A DNA stretch of 64,000 nt from G963674685 sp963674685 (GCA_963674685.2 CAXXWT010000009.1:124001-188000); one strand, 5' to 3'; shown: positions 41,327-51,014, counted from the first letter of the stretch. Notes: generated by a model not told the origin, from the sequence alone. A program made the numbers and translations.

Positions 41327-42598
41327 ATGCGTGGATTAAACGGATTGAAAATTATCGTTTTTCTGCTTTGTCTGGCCCTTTTCACGGCCTGGTTATCAGC
41401 CGGCTGCGGCGATGACGATGACGACAGATCGACCGAAGGCGGCGAGGTAGATGACGACGATGATATGGGCGATGACGATGACGACGAAGAGAATCCCTTC
41501 GCTCCCGGCGGCGGCGATCCGCTGAACTGGTCCGCGCCCTTGTCCGTAGCGACCGGAAACAGCCAAACGCCATCCGTGCGCGTGTACGACGCGGATACGA
41601 TTCATGCCGCGTATTACAAGCCCGTGACCGGGGAACTGGTCGACGGATATCTCAACTGGGTCGTTATCAGCGACGATGAAAAAACGGTCTCCGAGCCGAG
41701 TTATGTTACGGCGGAAGCTTATAAGGCGACCTGGCTTTACGATGGCGATGATATCCAGCTGATCGCCACGAGAGCCCGGCGTCATGTGCTGGTCACAGGC
41801 AAGGTCGGTGAAGATGCCTGGGTGGAAGTCGACGGCGTCGACAGCGAGAATACCGGACAGGGCTCCCTTAAGCGAACCGCGGCTTTGACGCAGGACTCCT
41901 ACGGACGCCTGCTCATGGCTTTCGGCTACGAAAAGGACGGGACAGGCGATCAAACCAGGGTTTCGTATCTTGTGGACGGGCAGTGGCAGACGCAATTGTA
42001 CGTCGGCGGCGGCATGCCGGCGGGAGTGTACTTCGTGACGGACACGCGCGTGGTCGTCCCTTCCGATGAAGCCCTTTACGTGAGCGAAAACAGCGGCGTC
42101 GATTTTGATGATGTGGGTTCAGGCTCGATGGGGACGACGCCGATTCGCGCCGCGGACGCCGATATGGGATCGGACGGCTCGATTTGGATGGTCGCAGTGC
42201 GGGATTGGGACACCGGCTATCGCCTGACCTTGATCAAGGGCGCCGGCGAGGCAACCGAATGGGATAATCCGCTTTGGGTCTTATGCGATAGCGATCAATT
42301 CATAACCGATCCGAAAGTCGCCGTTGACGGCGACCTGATTGTGGCCGCCTGGTGCGAGGCAAGCGGCGAGCAGGTCGGCGATGAATACAAAATGAATTTG
42401 AAGTACATGGCGAGTCAGGATGGGGGAGAGACCTGGTCCGACGCACAAGTCCTGGCGCCCCTGGCCCTGGGAGTCTACGGTTTGGGCTACGACGTCGACG
42501 CGAACGCGGGACGGGCGGCGGTGATTCTTCATTCGGAAAATGAGGGTGACTTTGACGGGGGAATTTATCTTTTCACCGCGTCCTTCGAAGCCGGCTGA
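41327..42598 (+). CDS. Poly-Asp-linker lipoprotein with sialidase/BNR-like propeller
   Basis: The 423-residue product has a lipobox (LSAGCG), an acidic linker of three Asp runs (DDDDD, VDDDDDMGDDDDD) and a beta-rich domain with phrases such as YMASQDGGETWSDAQVL, which resembles the Asp-box (SxDxGxTW) of sialidase-type propellers. No catalytic residues could be assigned, so it may be a binding protein. It is transcribed away from the preceding lipoprotein gene. Confidence 0.65.
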   Translation: MRGLNGLKIIVFLLCLALFTAWLSAGCGDDDDDRSTEGGEVDDDDDMGDDDDDEENPFAPGGGDPLNWSAPLSVATGNSQTPSVRVYDADTIHAAYYKPVTGELVDGYLNWVVISDDEKTVSEPSYVTAEAYKATWLYDGDDIQLIATRARRHVLVTGKVGEDAWVEVDGVDSENTGQGSLKRTAALTQDSYGRLLMAFGYEKDGTGDQTRVSYLVDGQWQTQLYVGGGMPAGVYFVTDTRVVVPSDEALYVSENSGVDFDDVGSGSMGTTPIRAADADMGSDGSIWMVAVRDWDTGYRLTLIKGAGEATEWDNPLWVLCDSDQFITDPKVAVDGDLIVAAWCEASGEQVGDEYKMNLKYMASQDGGETWSDAQVLAPLALGVYGLGYDVDANAGRAAVILHSENEGDFDGGIYLFTASFEAG

Positions 42599-42720
42599 GG
42601 CCGAATCGTAATTATTATTACGGATTCGTTTCGTTTGTCTGCAAAGCATTGATATCAATTTGTATTTTTTTATGTCTTCGTGATCTCGTCCGAAGTTGAG
42701 CAAACGCAAAGGGTCCACCC

Positions 42721-45489
42721 ATGAAACGATTCCTTCAAACGACCGTTGTTTTCCTGGTTCTGACGCAGGCGTCCGCGCTTTGGCCCTGCGGCATGAACAC
42801 GCATTCGGAAGTGTCCGTCCGCGCGCGCTGGTTTTTCGACGGCGGAGCCCATCCCGATATTAAAGGATGGCTTCAAAGGTATGAGAGCGCGCTTCAGGCC
42901 GGCTCCCCCTTTCCGGATTGGGGATACGCTTCCGGTCATCAAAACGAGTCCGACGTCGCGCATGGAAACAACTTTATGAAAACGGCGGCTCAGTACATAT
43001 ACGAGACTTATCCCCAGCCATGGGACAATGAGGAAACGCAAAAGCTGGCGGTTTTTATGCTGGGAATTGTTTCTCACAATATGGCCGATACGAACTACCA
43101 TCGGAAGGCCGGCATCGCCGAAGGTTTTATCGAAGCCATGGCATATCAGGATTTTGGCGGCGCTTATTCACCGGCCCACACCATTGCGGATACCGGCGGC
43201 GAGATGATGATTTCCTATCAGCAGGATATGTCGTGGCATTCCTGGTCCTATTACTTCCCGGTTGACGATATGGCCGAAGTTTACGCCAGATATTACGGCG
43301 ACGACCACGTGACGGTGGAAATGCTTACAGACGGTACGCAAATGCTGGCTCTGGGCGGCGTCGCCGGGCGGCTGGCCGGCTGGATTGTCGCACCGTTTAT
43401 TATGGGACAATCGCAGTTTCTCACCGAGCAGTTCCAGGATTATTTCCTCGGCGGTCTGGACGACATGGGCGTATGGACCCAGTGGCAATGGGAAACGTAC
43501 GTCGACTACATGGAAAACGGCGTGCCGACAAGCGCCGTCGCCGATTTGCCGGAAGCCGACCTTGCGGACGATGTCCAAAAGGAATTGATCGAACTGGGAA
43601 AGTGGCTTTGGCAAACCGGGCTTTTGGACGTGCAGACAACGCGCACGCCCCGTGGCGTGATCCACGAGATTCGCTATTACGGCGAGTTGCCTGACGCGCC
43701 AAAAGCAAACAAGGCCGATTTTATTCCCGGCGATATCAATGATTCCGTCAGACTGTATTCGGAAACGGCCTATGCCGACGCCGGGCAAAGCCTGGCCGAC
43801 GGGGATTTCAACGGCGACGGTTTTGCGGATCTGGCGATCGGCGCACCGGGACACGGCGGCAACGGCGACCCGCAAAGCGGGAGGGTTTACGTCGTTTTCG
43901 GAGGCCGTGATGTCAACGGTCATGAGGAACTGGCGTTATCCACGCAAAGCGTGGACGTGATTCTAGCCGGTTCCGAAGTTTACGGGCGATTCGGCTATTC
44001 CTTGGCCGTTGTGGATCTGAACGCCGACGGTCGCGACGATCTGGCCGTTTCGGCTCCCGCGGTCGGAGGCGACGCCTGGCAATATAGGGGCAAGGTTTAT
44101 GTTTTCTTTGCCGATGAATCGGGGATTTCGACCGAGCCGGACCTAGTGATCAGCGCGCAGGACAATATCACGAACCTTGGATGGCGCCTGGCTTCCGGTG
44201 ATCTTGACGGCGACGGCGCACGCGATCTGGTCATCGGCTCTCCCTTCGCGAAATCCGGCGGCAGGCAGCGCGGCAAGGTCGACGTTTTTCTTTCCACTTC
44301 CGCATATCCCGCAGGAAGCGAACTGACGGAAGACGACGCGGACAGCGTCCTTTATGGCCAGAGCAATTTCGAATGGTTCGGATATGCTCTGCAGGTTGCC
44401 GAATCGGCAGGCGGCGAAAACTTTCTTGTCGTCGGCGCGCCGGCCTATCGCATGAACGACGCGCCGAATGCCGGGCGGCTTTACGGCTACAGATTCGCCG
44501 ATCTGACGGGCGATGATCCGCGGCCTTATTTCACTTTGACCGGCGATACGGCTTTCGCCAAATTCGGCGCTCATCTTCTATATGACGACGTCGACGGCGA
44601 CGGAATCGCTGAACTCGTCGTATCCGCGCCCACCCAAAGCGGCGAGGGCGGCAAATTCGCCGGCGCTCTTTGGGCCTATGAAATCGACTCTCTGGCGGGA
44701 AATGTCTTCGTGCAAAGCCTGTCGCCCAAAATGCATTTGCAGGGCGACGCGGCCTACGCGCGCTTCGCCTGGCGCGCCGCGGCGCACGATTTCAACAAAG
44801 ACGGCCTGAACGATTTCGTCGTCACGCAGCCCTATCTGAATACCGATGCGGGCCGCGAGGCGGGCGCCGCGCACCTGCTGATGTCCGGCGGCCAAAACGG
44901 GCAGGCCGCGCTCACTTCCAAATGGGATATCCCTTACGATCACGACAAATCGCTATTCGGCGCCGCCGTCGCTTTTCCCGATATCAACGGCGACGGTTTC
45001 GCGGATCTGGCCGTCGGCGCGCCGAGAGATCATCGCTACGCGCGCATCGGCGGGGCTGTGACAGTGCTGGTGACGCCGACGCCGAAAATCACGGAAGCGT
45101 GGCCCCCGACCCTCGTTCGCGGCGGTTCGTCCATTCTCCAAATCCGCGGCAAAGGCCTGCGGGAGGGAGATGCGCAGATTCAGGTCACGCAAGACGGCTT
45201 CACTCTCGGCGGCGGCATTGTTGAACAGGCATCCGACGGGCGGAGCGTGAAACTGCGCCTGGATATCCCGGCCGATGCGCCGCTTGGATATTACGATGTG
45301 CGCGTTGCGGGAACTTTTTCCAACGCAGTAAAAACCGCCGCCTTCGAATGCCTGGACGGAAATTGGGACGAACCTCACGTCGGCGATGACGACGATCACG
45401 ATGATGATCAGGATTCGATTGAAAGCGACGGTCCCGCCGCCAAAGGCGACGACGACGATGATGACAATGACTCCTGCGGCAAGCTATGA
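42721..45489 (+). CDS. GPI-phospholipase-D-like zinc phospholipase with FG-GAP propeller and C-terminal poly-Asp tail
   Basis: The 922-residue product has a signal peptide, a zinc-dependent phospholipase C domain (about residues 20-330) with PCGMNTHSEV, AGSPFPDWGY, DVAHGNNF, SHNMADTNYH and AHTIADTGGE supplying the His/Asp ligands, then seven FG-GAP blades (for example GDFNGDGFADLAIGAP, DLNADGRDDLAVSAP, DINGDGFADLAVGAP; about 350-775) as in an integrin-type propeller. A TIG-like domain and an acidic tail ending DDDDDDNDSCG-KL follow. The order and phrases such as EQFQDYFLGGLDDM recall mammalian GPI-specific phospholipase D. The last two codons and stop lie in the 97-bp tandem repeat. Confidence 0.85.
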   Translation: MKRFLQTTVVFLVLTQASALWPCGMNTHSEVSVRARWFFDGGAHPDIKGWLQRYESALQAGSPFPDWGYASGHQNESDVAHGNNFMKTAAQYIYETYPQPWDNEETQKLAVFMLGIVSHNMADTNYHRKAGIAEGFIEAMAYQDFGGAYSPAHTIADTGGEMMISYQQDMSWHSWSYYFPVDDMAEVYARYYGDDHVTVEMLTDGTQMLALGGVAGRLAGWIVAPFIMGQSQFLTEQFQDYFLGGLDDMGVWTQWQWETYVDYMENGVPTSAVADLPEADLADDVQKELIELGKWLWQTGLLDVQTTRTPRGVIHEIRYYGELPDAPKANKADFIPGDINDSVRLYSETAYADAGQSLADGDFNGDGFADLAIGAPGHGGNGDPQSGRVYVVFGGRDVNGHEELALSTQSVDVILAGSEVYGRFGYSLAVVDLNADGRDDLAVSAPAVGGDAWQYRGKVYVFFADESGISTEPDLVISAQDNITNLGWRLASGDLDGDGARDLVIGSPFAKSGGRQRGKVDVFLSTSAYPAGSELTEDDADSVLYGQSNFEWFGYALQVAESAGGENFLVVGAPAYRMNDAPNAGRLYGYRFADLTGDDPRPYFTLTGDTAFAKFGAHLLYDDVDGDGIAELVVSAPTQSGEGGKFAGALWAYEIDSLAGNVFVQSLSPKMHLQGDAAYARFAWRAAAHDFNKDGLNDFVVTQPYLNTDAGREAGAAHLLMSGGQNGQAALTSKWDIPYDHDKSLFGAAVAFPDINGDGFADLAVGAPRDHRYARIGGAVTVLVTPTPKITEAWPPTLVRGGSSILQIRGKGLREGDAQIQVTQDGFTLGGGIVEQASDGRSVKLRLDIPADAPLGYYDVRVAGTFSNAVKTAAFECLDGNWDEPHVGDDDDHDDDQDSIESDGPAAKGDDDDDDNDSCGKL

Positions 45490-45848
45490 GCTTGACCAAA
45501 TACACCTGGATAGCGTCGAGAGCGCGTCATATATTCGCGTGGAGACGAAATCCGGCAATTCTGCCCATAAATGAGGCAAGCTATGAGCTTGACCAAATAC
45601 GCCGCAATCGTCACGCGAAGACGGGGAATCCTCAGGGGGATGCGTAATCAAGTAAGTCTGCCACTGGAAGCCTCTAGCTATGAGCTTGACCAAATACGCC
45701 GCAATCGTCACGCGAAGACGGGGAATCCTCAGGGGGATGCGTAATCAGGTAAGTCTGCCACTGGAAGCCTCTAGCTATGAGCTTGACCAAATACGCCGCA
45801 ATCGTCACGCGAAGACGGGGAATCCTCAGGGGGATGAGTAATCCTATT
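45482..45848. repeat. 97-bp tandem repeat array (about 3.8 units)
   Basis: The word AGCTATGAGCTTGACC starts at 45482, 45579, 45676 and 45773, exactly 97 bp apart each time. Units 2 and 3 are nearly identical, unit 4 is partial (ending about 45848), and unit 1 keeps the phase but is diverged in its middle. The array fills the gap between the GPLD-like gene and the release-factor-like gene and supplies the stop codon of the former. Open frames in it are repeats of LVKLIA-type peptides and are not considered genes. Confidence 0.9.
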
Positions 45849-45860
45849 TAAGGAGAATCA

Positions 45861-46952
45861 ATGCTAAGTGAAATTAACTTGCGCGAAATTGCCGAACTTA
45901 CCGGCCCGGACAGGGCTTTTTTGAGCCTTTATTTGAAAGACCACCGGTCTCTCAAATCTCTGGAACACCGCATTCGCGACGCCGAAAAGCTGGTGCAGGC
46001 AAACGAAAGCGAAGCGCAATACCTTGCCGAGAATCTCAAGCTGATCCGAGGCTATCTTGCGGAGCATGAGAAATTCAAAGGCAGCCTGTGCTTGCTTTCC
46101 TGCTGGGCGCTGGACTATTTCAGAGCCGAAAGCCTGGATGTGGAGCTTCCCGACCTGCTGGTCGTGGATTCGTCTTTTTATATCCGTCCCCTGGCGGAGT
46201 TGCAGGACGAATATGAAAACTACGTGGTCGTCGTAGCCGACAATACGAAAACGCGCATCGATTTCGTTACCGCTACGCGATCCGAAACCGAGGGGCAGAT
46301 CAAGGGAAAGATCAAGAACCACGTTCGCAAAGGCGGATGGTCTCAGCAGCGCTACGAACGGCGCCGGGACAAGCAACTTCATCATTACGCCAAGGAAATT
46401 TCCGAGCATCTCAAACGCCTGAACGATCACGAAAAATTCGACCGGATCATCATGGTCGGTTCGTCGGAAACCATCGCCGAAATTCAAAAAGCCCTGCCGC
46501 CTGATATCGCTTCGAAAGTCGTCGGGACCAAGGCGCTGAACGTCGGCGCCGGCGACAAAGAAATGGAAAAAGAGATTCTCGATCTTTACGAGCAGGCGGA
46601 AAGGCAGGCGGAGCAGTCCCTGTGGAGCCGGATTCAAAGCGAATATCTGCGTCACGGCCTCGCGGCGGTGGGCGCCGACAACGTGATCGAAGCCGCGGAA
46701 AACGGCCGCGTCGAAACCGCCGTCATCAACCGCAACGCGAAATTTGCCGGAAGGCGGTGCCGGGATTGTGAAAAGCTGTTTGCCGGAACATCGGAAAAAT
46801 GTCCGCGCTGCGGGTCGACTTCCGTGTTTGAAGTGGATCCGGCCAATGAAATCGCGGAGCTTCTGGTTTTAAGCAGCGCGCAGATCGAGTTTGCCGATCC
46901 GATCCCCGAACTTGCCAAAGTCGGGGATGTCGCCGCCTTGCTTCGCTATTGA
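45861..46952 (+). CDS. Bacterial eRF1/Pelota-like release-factor homologue (baeRF) with zinc ribbon
   Basis: The 363-residue product belongs to the bacterial relatives of archaeal/eukaryotic release factors. It has a central domain with HVRKGGWSQQRYERRRD, the loop equivalent to the GGQ/GGxS catalytic loop of eRF1 and Vms1, an L7Ae-like C-terminal half, and a C-terminal zinc ribbon (CRDC and CPRC, about residues 300-318). It may cleave or rescue peptidyl-tRNA on stalled ribosomes; this is inferred from the family. An AAGGAG site precedes the ATG, right after the tandem repeats. Confidence 0.75.
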   Translation: MLSEINLREIAELTGPDRAFLSLYLKDHRSLKSLEHRIRDAEKLVQANESEAQYLAENLKLIRGYLAEHEKFKGSLCLLSCWALDYFRAESLDVELPDLLVVDSSFYIRPLAELQDEYENYVVVVADNTKTRIDFVTATRSETEGQIKGKIKNHVRKGGWSQQRYERRRDKQLHHYAKEISEHLKRLNDHEKFDRIIMVGSSETIAEIQKALPPDIASKVVGTKALNVGAGDKEMEKEILDLYEQAERQAEQSLWSRIQSEYLRHGLAAVGADNVIEAAENGRVETAVINRNAKFAGRRCRDCEKLFAGTSEKCPRCGSTSVFEVDPANEIAELLVLSSAQIEFADPIPELAKVGDVAALLRY

Positions 46953-46967
46953 AGTATTAACAGGCCG

Positions 46968-49900
46968 TCAGGAACCGCAACCGCCGCTGGAATCGTCATC
47001 GTCATCCCCGTCGGCGACGGGGTCGGGGCTTAAAATCGAATCCTGATCGTCGTCATCGTCGCCGCCGGTATCGTCGTCGTCGACTGGCTCGACGCATTCC
47101 CCGTTTTCCTCATCGCAGATTTCATCTTCTTCGCAGGGATCGCCCAAACTCGCACAATCCTGGATTTCTTCGTCGCACGCTTCTTCGCCGTTGCAGAAAA
47201 TTCCGTCGTCTTCGCACTCGGGGATATAACGATGATCGCAGGCGTCGATTTCATCGTTGCAATACTCGGCGCCGTTGCAGAAGATTCCGTCATCCCGGCA
47301 TTCCGGGGCGTTGCGGCGCGAGCATTCCTGTTCCTGCTCGTCGCAGAATTCCTCGCCGTTGCAATACAACCCGTCGTCGCCGCAATCGGGTTCGTTAATG
47401 TGCGAGCATTCATCGTTCACGTCGTCGCAATACTCATAGCCATTGCACCAGATTCCGTCGTTGGGGCATTCGGGAGCGTTCAAATGGACGCACATGTCGG
47501 CGGCTTCATCGCAGGATTCCTCGCCGTTGCACCATAACCCGTCGTCGGAGCAGTCCGGCGGATTGAAGCTGGCGCAGTCGTCGGCGTCCTCATCGCACGC
47601 TTCGGTTCCGTTGCACCACAGGCCGTCGGAGGGGCATTCGGGCGCGTTCTGGTGATCGCATATATTGTCATCTTCGTTGCAGAACTCGTCGCCGTTGCAA
47701 TACAAACCGTCGTCGGAGCAGTCCGGCGGCGTTCCGGGCACGCACTCGTCATTACCCTCGTCGCACGAGTCGGTTCCGTTGCACCAGAGGCGGTCGTCCT
47801 CGCAAGGGCTCTGCCCGGGCATGCAGAATCCGCCTTCGCAGGTCTCCACGCCGTTGCAGTAAAATCCGTCGTCGCATTCCGGACTCGCCTCGCACGCGGT
47901 CGGCCATCCCCAGACCTGGATGTTGTCGATCATCCACCACCAGTCGTAATAGGCGTTGTAGTAGTGGAAACGCAGTTGCACGGTGTCGAAATCGTACGGT
48001 GACAAGTCGATGGTCGTATACCCGTCGACTCCCGTACCCGTGTAACGGGCGACGTTCCGCCAGTCGCCGCCGTCGAAACTGATGTCGATGTCCGCCACGT
48101 CGCCGCCGTAGGTTCTGAAGGATTGCGCCAGACGCAGTTCGATGCCGCTGAAGCTGTTCGACCAGATCACTTCGCTGATCAGCTCTTCGTCCATGTCTTC
48201 CCAGACCATGTCCGAGTCGGCGATCATGAAAGTGTTTTCCATGTATCCCGACGAACGCCCGCCGGGATTTTCATCGGTCCAGGTCGTGGCTCCGCCTCCG
48301 TTGACCATGGTCCAGGGATGATCCCACTTGGCCTCATCCTCCCATGTTTCCTGCCAGATCAGGCGCGGTCCCTGGGGCTGGGCCTGCATCTCGACAAGGT
48401 TGTCTTCCTGATTGTGAAGCGCGTCGGTGGCGCGAACCACGTAGAAGTAGGTCACATAATTGAGCAAATCCTCGTCCGTGTATTCGCAGTTCGTGGTCTG
48501 GGCGATGGGCGCATTCAAATCCTGCGCGCCGCTTTCCGTGGATCGATATATTTGGTAGGTGATCGGGCCGTGAAGGTCGGTCGCTTCATCCCATCCCAGG
48601 GTCGCCAGACCGTCATCGGCTTCCGCCAGGGTGAGTCCTGCGAAATCCGGCGGCGTCAGATCCACCTCGATATCCGCCTGCTTGTCGGCGGGTCCGCTTC
48701 CCGTGTCGGCGTCGTGATAGACCACGTGAATTTCATCGCCTTCCTGCACGCCGATTAGATCATCCCCCGGCGTGACATCCTGCGTGGCGGCGATCGTACC
48801 CGTAAACGCGCCGATATCCACGCCGGCTTCGGTCAGGGTCAGGATTTCCGGTCCGGCTTCCGCGGTGCTGGAAACCTCCACATCCACGCTGCCGTCGCCG
48901 GCCAGATCCGCGTCGGCGACCGTCACCATAATCGAATAGCCGTCTCCCACAAGAGAGGGCGTCGCATGCAAAAGTCCGTCGGACCCGGCGGTTGCGGCGA
49001 CCAGATCGACTTGAAACGGCGCGTAGTCCTGCCCAGTGACGGTCAGGACATATTGCCCTGGTTGTGAAAGGGGCTCATCCCATGTCAAAAGCAGGGTTCC
49101 GTCGGCGCCCGTCAGCCCGGCGGCGTAATAATATCCGTCCAGGCTCAGGCCCACCAAGGCGCCTTCAACGGGCTGGCCTTCGCCGGTCGCCGTCAGGGCG
49201 TAGTAATTCGTTCCGTAAAACAAAACGCCGGTGTGATCCACGCTCAGAGGGCGCGGCAGCCCGGTCCACAGGGGCGCCGAAGCGTCGCCCATGATGTTGT
49301 ATTTTTCAAAATACTCCTGGGAAAGTCCGCCGCCGCTGTAGTACTCATAAAGCTCCAGCATTCCGTAGACGGTGAACTCGCCGATCGTGTAGAAATTTCT
49401 TTCCAGGTTCGTATCGAAAATGCCGTCGAAATAGCGTCTTTCCAAAATATCGTCTTCATCCCACTGCGTGTACGTGGAAGCGCCCCAGAAAGCAAAGGCC
49501 CCGCTGGGCATGCGAACCCAGACTTCGCAAAAAGCCTCGTCGAGTTGATAGGAGCCGGTCATGCAGGCATGACTGGCCACGAAGGGGTAACTTTTATTGG
49601 ACAGGCCGCGGACCTGATCCGAACTCACGGGCGGACCGTCGCCCCAACTGTCCGTCGATCCGTGGCCGCTGTAAATCAGGTAATTGAGTCCGGCGTTGAC
49701 GTCGGCGATCACCTCTTCGGTCGTGGCGCCCTGCGCGTAGTATCGTTTATTCGATACGAAGCCGGCGTCGTTCAAATAACTGTCGATCACGTAATTGTGC
49801 GTGCCTTCGGAAATATCATTGTTGTCGACGGAAGCCATGAACACGGCGTCCAGAAAATCCTGGTCGTCGTCCCAGTTGCCCCATTCATAATGCAGCGTCT

Positions 49901-51014
49901 TGTCAACCATGTTGGCCAGATCGTCCGCGGTCCGCACGGGGAATCGGGAATAGAACATTTCCGGGAAATAGTCGTCTCCGGAAAGCGTCGCGTAATAAAG
50001 ATCGGTGATCTCCACCACTTGCCAGTAGGGAATCGTATCCGTGTCTCCCACGAGCAACAGGAATACGGGAGGGATTCCCCAGTTGTCATAGGCGTCCTGA
50101 ATATAGGCCTTGATTTCCTCTTTCGTTGCGCCGGTTTCATCGGTGGAAACAACGGTGACATCATAGCCTTTCTGGCCTTTCCACTGCGCCAGGGCCGCCA
50201 GATCCGCGTTATCCAGAAATTCCGGCGCGGTGATGATCAGGTATCCGCCGGGAACGCCGAGTTCGGGGACGTCGCCTGAAATCGACGGCTTCGACGCCGC
50301 TTTCATGGCGTCGTTGTTGATCATCAACTGGTCGGTGATTTTTTCCATCAGCGGATTATGCAGGGCCGCGTCGGTTGCAACGCCCACGTCGGCCGCATCG
50401 TAATCGAAACCGATTTTCACGACCATGCTTTTCGCGACTTTAAGCTTGTTCGCGGCGGCGTCGTATTGCATGGGAGCCAGTTTGACGACGGCGAAGCGCG
50501 CATCGCGCATGACGGCGATTTCGCCGATCCGCGTTTGCGGGCCGGTATAGCCCGAACGCGCATAAGCATCTACATCATAATCGAAGGCCGCCGCTTCGGC
50601 GGCGCCGGGCATTTTGTCGATGGGCGCCTGCGTGGGCCAGATAGGCGATCCGGTTCCGACTTCATCGAGATCGATAATCTCATATTCGACGGATTTGACG
50701 CTCAGGCGGGCGCCGCCCGTGGAGGGAAGGCGAATGAATCTTGTGACGACCGGCAGTTCGGGCCGGCCGACGGCGGGTTCGACGCCGCTTTCAGGCAGAT
50801 AAATCCTCACAAAGCGTTCGCCGTCGCGATTTTTCATCGGAAAGAGTTTGACGGCCGAAATATCGACGGAAACCAGCACATGCTTCCCGTCCGCCTCTAA
50901 AACCGTCGTGCTCATCGGTTCGCCCGCGCTAAATTTTATGTTTTGCCCGAAGGCCGCCGTGGCCGTCAGGGTAAGGATGCAAATTATCAAAAGTCGGTAA
51001 ATGCCGGATTTCAT
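46968..51014 (-). CDS. Gingipain-family (C25) cysteine protease with Cys-rich repeats and C-terminal poly-Asp tail
   Basis: The 1348-residue product has a signal peptide (ending TAAFGQ), a propeptide-like region, a C25 peptidase domain with catalytic His in YSGHGS (near 450) and Cys in ASHACMTG (near 482), an immunoglobulin-like region, a fibronectin-III-like domain, a jelly-roll-like domain (ETWEDEAKWDHPWTM to WWWMIDNIQVWG), nine 28-residue Cys-rich repeats (C-DDGL-CNGEE-C type) and an acidic tail ending DDDDDSSGGCGS. The ATG at 51014 has a GGGAG site and directly precedes the signal peptide; the frame is open 32 codons further. It probably degrades extracellular protein. Confidence 0.9.
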   Translation of the reverse strand: MKSGIYRLLIICILTLTATAAFGQNIKFSAGEPMSTTVLEADGKHVLVSVDISAVKLFPMKNRDGERFVRIYLPESGVEPAVGRPELPVVTRFIRLPSTGGARLSVKSVEYEIIDLDEVGTGSPIWPTQAPIDKMPGAAEAAAFDYDVDAYARSGYTGPQTRIGEIAVMRDARFAVVKLAPMQYDAAANKLKVAKSMVVKIGFDYDAADVGVATDAALHNPLMEKITDQLMINNDAMKAASKPSISGDVPELGVPGGYLIITAPEFLDNADLAALAQWKGQKGYDVTVVSTDETGATKEEIKAYIQDAYDNWGIPPVFLLLVGDTDTIPYWQVVEITDLYYATLSGDDYFPEMFYSRFPVRTADDLANMVDKTLHYEWGNWDDDQDFLDAVFMASVDNNDISEGTHNYVIDSYLNDAGFVSNKRYYAQGATTEEVIADVNAGLNYLIYSGHGSTDSWGDGPPVSSDQVRGLSNKSYPFVASHACMTGSYQLDEAFCEVWVRMPSGAFAFWGASTYTQWDEDDILERRYFDGIFDTNLERNFYTIGEFTVYGMLELYEYYSGGGLSQEYFEKYNIMGDASAPLWTGLPRPLSVDHTGVLFYGTNYYALTATGEGQPVEGALVGLSLDGYYYAAGLTGADGTLLLTWDEPLSQPGQYVLTVTGQDYAPFQVDLVAATAGSDGLLHATPSLVGDGYSIMVTVADADLAGDGSVDVEVSSTAEAGPEILTLTEAGVDIGAFTGTIAATQDVTPGDDLIGVQEGDEIHVVYHDADTGSGPADKQADIEVDLTPPDFAGLTLAEADDGLATLGWDEATDLHGPITYQIYRSTESGAQDLNAPIAQTTNCEYTDEDLLNYVTYFYVVRATDALHNQEDNLVEMQAQPQGPRLIWQETWEDEAKWDHPWTMVNGGGATTWTDENPGGRSSGYMENTFMIADSDMVWEDMDEELISEVIWSNSFSGIELRLAQSFRTYGGDVADIDISFDGGDWRNVARYTGTGVDGYTTIDLSPYDFDTVQLRFHYYNAYYDWWWMIDNIQVWGWPTACEASPECDDGFYCNGVETCEGGFCMPGQSPCEDDRLWCNGTDSCDEGNDECVPGTPPDCSDDGLYCNGDEFCNEDDNICDHQNAPECPSDGLWCNGTEACDEDADDCASFNPPDCSDDGLWCNGEESCDEAADMCVHLNAPECPNDGIWCNGYEYCDDVNDECSHINEPDCGDDGLYCNGEEFCDEQEQECSRRNAPECRDDGIFCNGAEYCNDEIDACDHRYIPECEDDGIFCNGEEACDEEIQDCASLGDPCEEDEICDEENGECVEPVDDDDTGGDDDDDQDSILSPDPVADGDDDDDSSGGCGS
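47090..47880 (-). repeat. Nine 84-bp (28-residue) Cys-rich coding repeats
   Basis: Within the C25 protease, units of the form C-x-DDG-[LI]-[YWF]-CNG-x-E-x-C-(x6)-C-(x6) repeat nine times, followed by a partial tenth. Each has four cysteines at fixed spacing. Nucleotide divergence between units shows the array is not freshly expanded. The boundaries are approximate. Confidence 0.85.

Noticed and set aside
45408..45711. Small minus-strand frames reading LVKLIA-type peptides
   Set aside because: They are translations of the tandem repeat with no ribosome site; unlikely to be genes.
45482..45848. CRISPR array in the regularly spaced repeats
   Set aside because: The whole 97-bp unit is repeated, including the would-be spacers, and no cas genes are present; it is a plain tandem repeat.
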